Assembly: GCA_015654915.1 (NCBI GenBank)
Contig: JAATFY010000226.1
Coordinates: forward strand, 1-15,226
Direction: 5' to 3'
Origin: Rhodospirillales bacterium
GTDB taxonomy: Bacteria > Pseudomonadota > Alphaproteobacteria > UBA9219
DNA: 15,226 bases
Shown: positions 13,494 to 15,226 of the stretch, piece by piece
How positions within the stretch are numbered: position 1 is the first letter of the stretch
How the letters are laid out: each line of letters begins with the position of its first letter
The notes under the pieces: generated by a model
What the model saw: only the letters and a program-made list of their open reading frames with translations
Databases searched by the model: none
What the model was told of the DNA's origin: nothing
Program-made: the position numbers and the translations under genes

Positions 13494-14843
13494 TTATATA
13501 GCTTTTGCATCGATATCCATTCCACCAGTTTCGTTCACGCAGGCGGCGAATTTCTCGCCGCGTTCGATGAAATCCTTGAACATGCCGTAACTGGGCGCGG
13601 CGGGGGAAAGCAGCACCACGCCGCCTTCCGGCGTGTATTTCTTGGCCAAAGCAACCGCTTCCGGCATCGAGGTGGACATATATATATGGCCGGCACCGGT
13701 TTTCTCGAGCGCATCGTGAATGCGCTGGCCGCTCGGCCCCATGCATATGACGGCATGGATATTTTTCTGCCGCACATAATCGGTCAGGGGACTGTAATCG
13801 ATGCCGCGATCATATCCTCCCGCGATCAACGTTATCGGTTTGCCGTTGTAGGCTTCCATGGCGGCAATCGCCGATTGCGGCGTTGTGGAAATACTGTCAT
13901 CGACGAACAGAACGCCGTTTTTTTCGCCCAGCTCCTGCTGCCGGTGTGGCAGACCTTCGAAATCTTCCATGCCGCGCAGCGCCGCCGCCATATCCAGCCC
14001 CAACTGGTGAATAACCGTCAGGACGGCGCAGACATTTACCAGGTTATGCTGTCGCGACAGATGTTTGTTTTGCAGCGTTCCAACGCGCGCGGCTTTATCG
14101 TAAATCGCGCCGTCTTTCACATGGATACCGGACGGATGATTGAAAGAAATCGTGTCGTCCAGCGCGATATTTTGCTGCCGGATGGTTTCCGCCGCTTCGG
14201 CATTGATGATTTTTACGCGGCTATGGGCAAGCAGATTAAGCTTGTCCCTGTAATAGGCGGCTAGCGATTTATGCCAGTCCAGATGCTCGGGATAAAGCGA
14301 CGTCAAGATGCCGATATCGCAGGCGCCGGAAAAATCGGCGGTCTGGTAGCTCGACGTTTCGATAATAATAAAATCGGCGTCGTTGCCCGAAACCTCCGTG
14401 ACCGGCACGCCGATATTGCCGACGGCGACGGCTTTCTTGCCCAGCGCGTTCAGCGTATGGGCCAGCAGGGATGCGGTGGTGCTTTTGCCCTTGGTGCCGG
14501 TGACGCAGATCGTCGTTGCCGTGCGCGGTTCGGCGAACCACAGATTGAGCAGGGATGTCACAGGCGTTTGGCGGCCCATCATCAGTGGATGATAGAGGCT
14601 GACGCCCGGCGATTTGATGATGATGATGTCGGCATCATGCAGGGCGCTTTTAACGCCGTCGCTGCCGCGGATAACCTCGTCGCCCGCTCGCAATTTATCC
14701 GGCATGGCAGCGTTAGGCGCTTCGTCGACAAAGACAAGCTTTTGCATCGGTAGTTGTTTACGAATAAATTCGCCCGCTGCTTTTCCTTCGCGGCCTAATC
14801 CCCAGATAACGATCTTTTTGTTTTTCAGGTCAGCGACACGCAT
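13494..14843 (-). CDS. murD2: MurD2-type UDP-N-acetylmuramoyl-L-alanine--glutamate ligase
   Basis: A 449-aa Mur ligase in the murD slot. It has an N-terminal Rossmann domain (WGLGREGKA, 14-22), the ATPase P-loop VTGTKGKSTT (114-123), EHLDWH (186-191) and a C-terminal domain with VDDSISTTPQSAIAA (314-328), AGGYDRGIDYSPL (341-353) and LSPAAPSYGMFKDFIERG (412-429). Canonical MurD has DSKAT and GGDGKxADF at the two glutamate-side positions. Here both lysines are replaced (Ile318, Arg346), a pattern I associate with MurD2, which adds L-Glu instead of D-Glu. The gene before it appears to be MurL, the epimerase that inverts that L-Glu. The two genes overlap by 14 bp (14830-14843), so a joint function is likely. 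The start has AAGGA 6 nt upstream. A divergent ordinary MurD remains possible. Confidence 0.78.
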   Translation of the reverse strand: MRVADLKNKKIVIWGLGREGKAAGEFIRKQLPMQKLVFVDEAPNAAMPDKLRAGDEVIRGSDGVKSALHDADIIIIKSPGVSLYHPLMMGRQTPVTSLLNLWFAEPRTATTICVTGTKGKSTTASLLAHTLNALGKKAVAVGNIGVPVTEVSGNDADFIIIETSSYQTADFSGACDIGILTSLYPEHLDWHKSLAAYYRDKLNLLAHSRVKIINAEAAETIRQQNIALDDTISFNHPSGIHVKDGAIYDKAARVGTLQNKHLSRQHNLVNVCAVLTVIHQLGLDMAAALRGMEDFEGLPHRQQELGEKNGVLFVDDSISTTPQSAIAAMEAYNGKPITLIAGGYDRGIDYSPLTDYVRQKNIHAVICMGPSGQRIHDALEKTGAGHIYMSTSMPEAVALAKKYTPEGGVVLLSPAAPSYGMFKDFIERGEKFAACVNETGGMDIDAKAI

Positions 14844-15226
14844 CGATTATCCTTAGATATTTTTCCGGCACGCGGTGATCCGGCTTCGTCACGAAAAGCG
14901 CCTCATATCTTTTGTCGAAATTTTTCGTGTTTTGAAGAAGCTTCTGGCCCAGATCCTGCACGATGACGTCGTCTTTCCATGCGGCGGTGGTGAAGAGTTT
15001 TTCCATCAGCAACGCGCTTTCCTCGATCTCGCCGACGCATTCGAAGGGCTTTGTTGCGGCAAGGCCGCACAGTTCGGCAAAGCCCTCTCTCTGGCTCGGA
15101 TCAGCCAGCAAATCCCTGCCGAAAATATTCGTCAGGCGTTGCTTGTTGGTAAAAGGCTCAAGCGCCAGAAATACGAACCGGCATTTTGGGCAATGGCCGC
15201 ACCAGTTTTTGCTGCGCCGGTGCGCA
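14830..15226 (-). CDS. murL: MurL-type UDP-MurNAc-L-Ala-L-Glu epimerase, C-terminal fragment
   Basis: The last 131 codons of a gene that enters from beyond 15226. The fragment opens with KNWCGHCPKCRFVFLALEPF, three Cys spaced CxxCxxC, followed by a helical C-terminus with KPFECVGEIEESALL. I recognise this as the C-terminal region of MurL, which converts the L-Glu of UDP-MurNAc-L-Ala-L-Glu to D-Glu in Xanthomonas and some alphaproteobacteria, where it is paired with MurD2. The 14-bp overlap with a MurD2-like gene supports this. The Cys triad could bind metal, which is inference. Since the N-terminal two thirds are not visible, identity rests on this segment and the neighbourhood. No start codon is in the window. 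Confidence 0.72.
   Translation of the reverse strand, partial: AHRRSKNWCGHCPKCRFVFLALEPFTNKQRLTNIFGRDLLADPSQREGFAELCGLAATKPFECVGEIEESALLMEKLFTTAAWKDDVIVQDLGQKLLQNTKNFDKRYEALFVTKPDHRVPEKYLRIIDACR
14850..14854 (-). promoter_or_regulatory. Ribosome binding site of murD2 inside the murL tail
   Basis: AAGGA, read on the minus strand, lies 6 nt before the ATG at 14843 and within the last codons of murL. This supports coupled translation of the two genes. Confidence 0.6.

Noticed and set aside
13453..13500. Rho-independent terminator after murD2
   Set aside because: The hairpin at 13453-13472 is not followed by a U-run in the minus-strand transcript; the T-run at 13491-13495 serves only plus-strand reading, where no gene ends.

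Overview
The window is a stretch of the division and cell wall (dcw) cluster of an alphaproteobacterium, read almost entirely on the minus strand. The order murL'-murD-ftsW-murG-murC-murB-ddl-[hypothetical]-ftsQ-ftsA-[insert]-ftsZ' is the classical one. FtsZ, FtsA and MurC/MurB resemble alphaproteobacterial forms, and there is a GANTC cluster upstream of ftsZ. Base composition is moderately G+C-rich (one 60-base line of murC counts to 55%). No genus can be named from the sequence alone; an uncultured lineage is likely.

Layout, in the direction of dcw transcription (high to low coordinates). The 3' end of a MurL-type epimerase gene (14830-15226) overlaps a MurD2-type ligase gene (13494-14843). 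A 207-bp spacer packed with hairpins (13287-13493) follows. Then come ftsW (12168-13286), murG (10958-12151), murC (9495-10961) and murB (8500-9492). murB carries an in-frame TAA after codon 274 of about 330. A palindromic repeat (8350-8474) separates murB from ddl (5947-8337), which encodes two fused D-Ala-D-Ala ligase units. An A+T-rich orphan gene (5254-5796) and a 176-bp inverted-repeat element (5006-5181) lie between ddl and ftsQ. ftsQ (4063-4929) and ftsA (2735-4066) overlap by ATGA. Where ftsZ would normally follow, a plus-strand MFS transporter (1505-2734) and a divergent TrmB-like regulator (554-1417) have been placed. ftsZ starts at 319 and runs out of the window.

How the genes work together. 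MurC adds L-Ala to UDP-MurNAc, which MurB produces. The MurD2/MurL pair probably adds L-Glu and then epimerises it to D-Glu, replacing the MurI + MurD route. Ddl makes the terminal D-Ala dipeptide. MurG converts lipid I to lipid II. FtsW polymerises lipid II at the septum, in a divisome built around FtsQ, FtsA and FtsZ.

Most notable: the MurL/MurD2 pair inside dcw, the tandem Ddl with differently diverged active sites, the nonsense codon in the essential murB, the transporter/regulator pair splitting ftsA from ftsZ, six GANTC sites in about 150 bp upstream of ftsZ, and two related palindromic repeats. No tRNA, rRNA, CRISPR array, transposase or integrase was seen.
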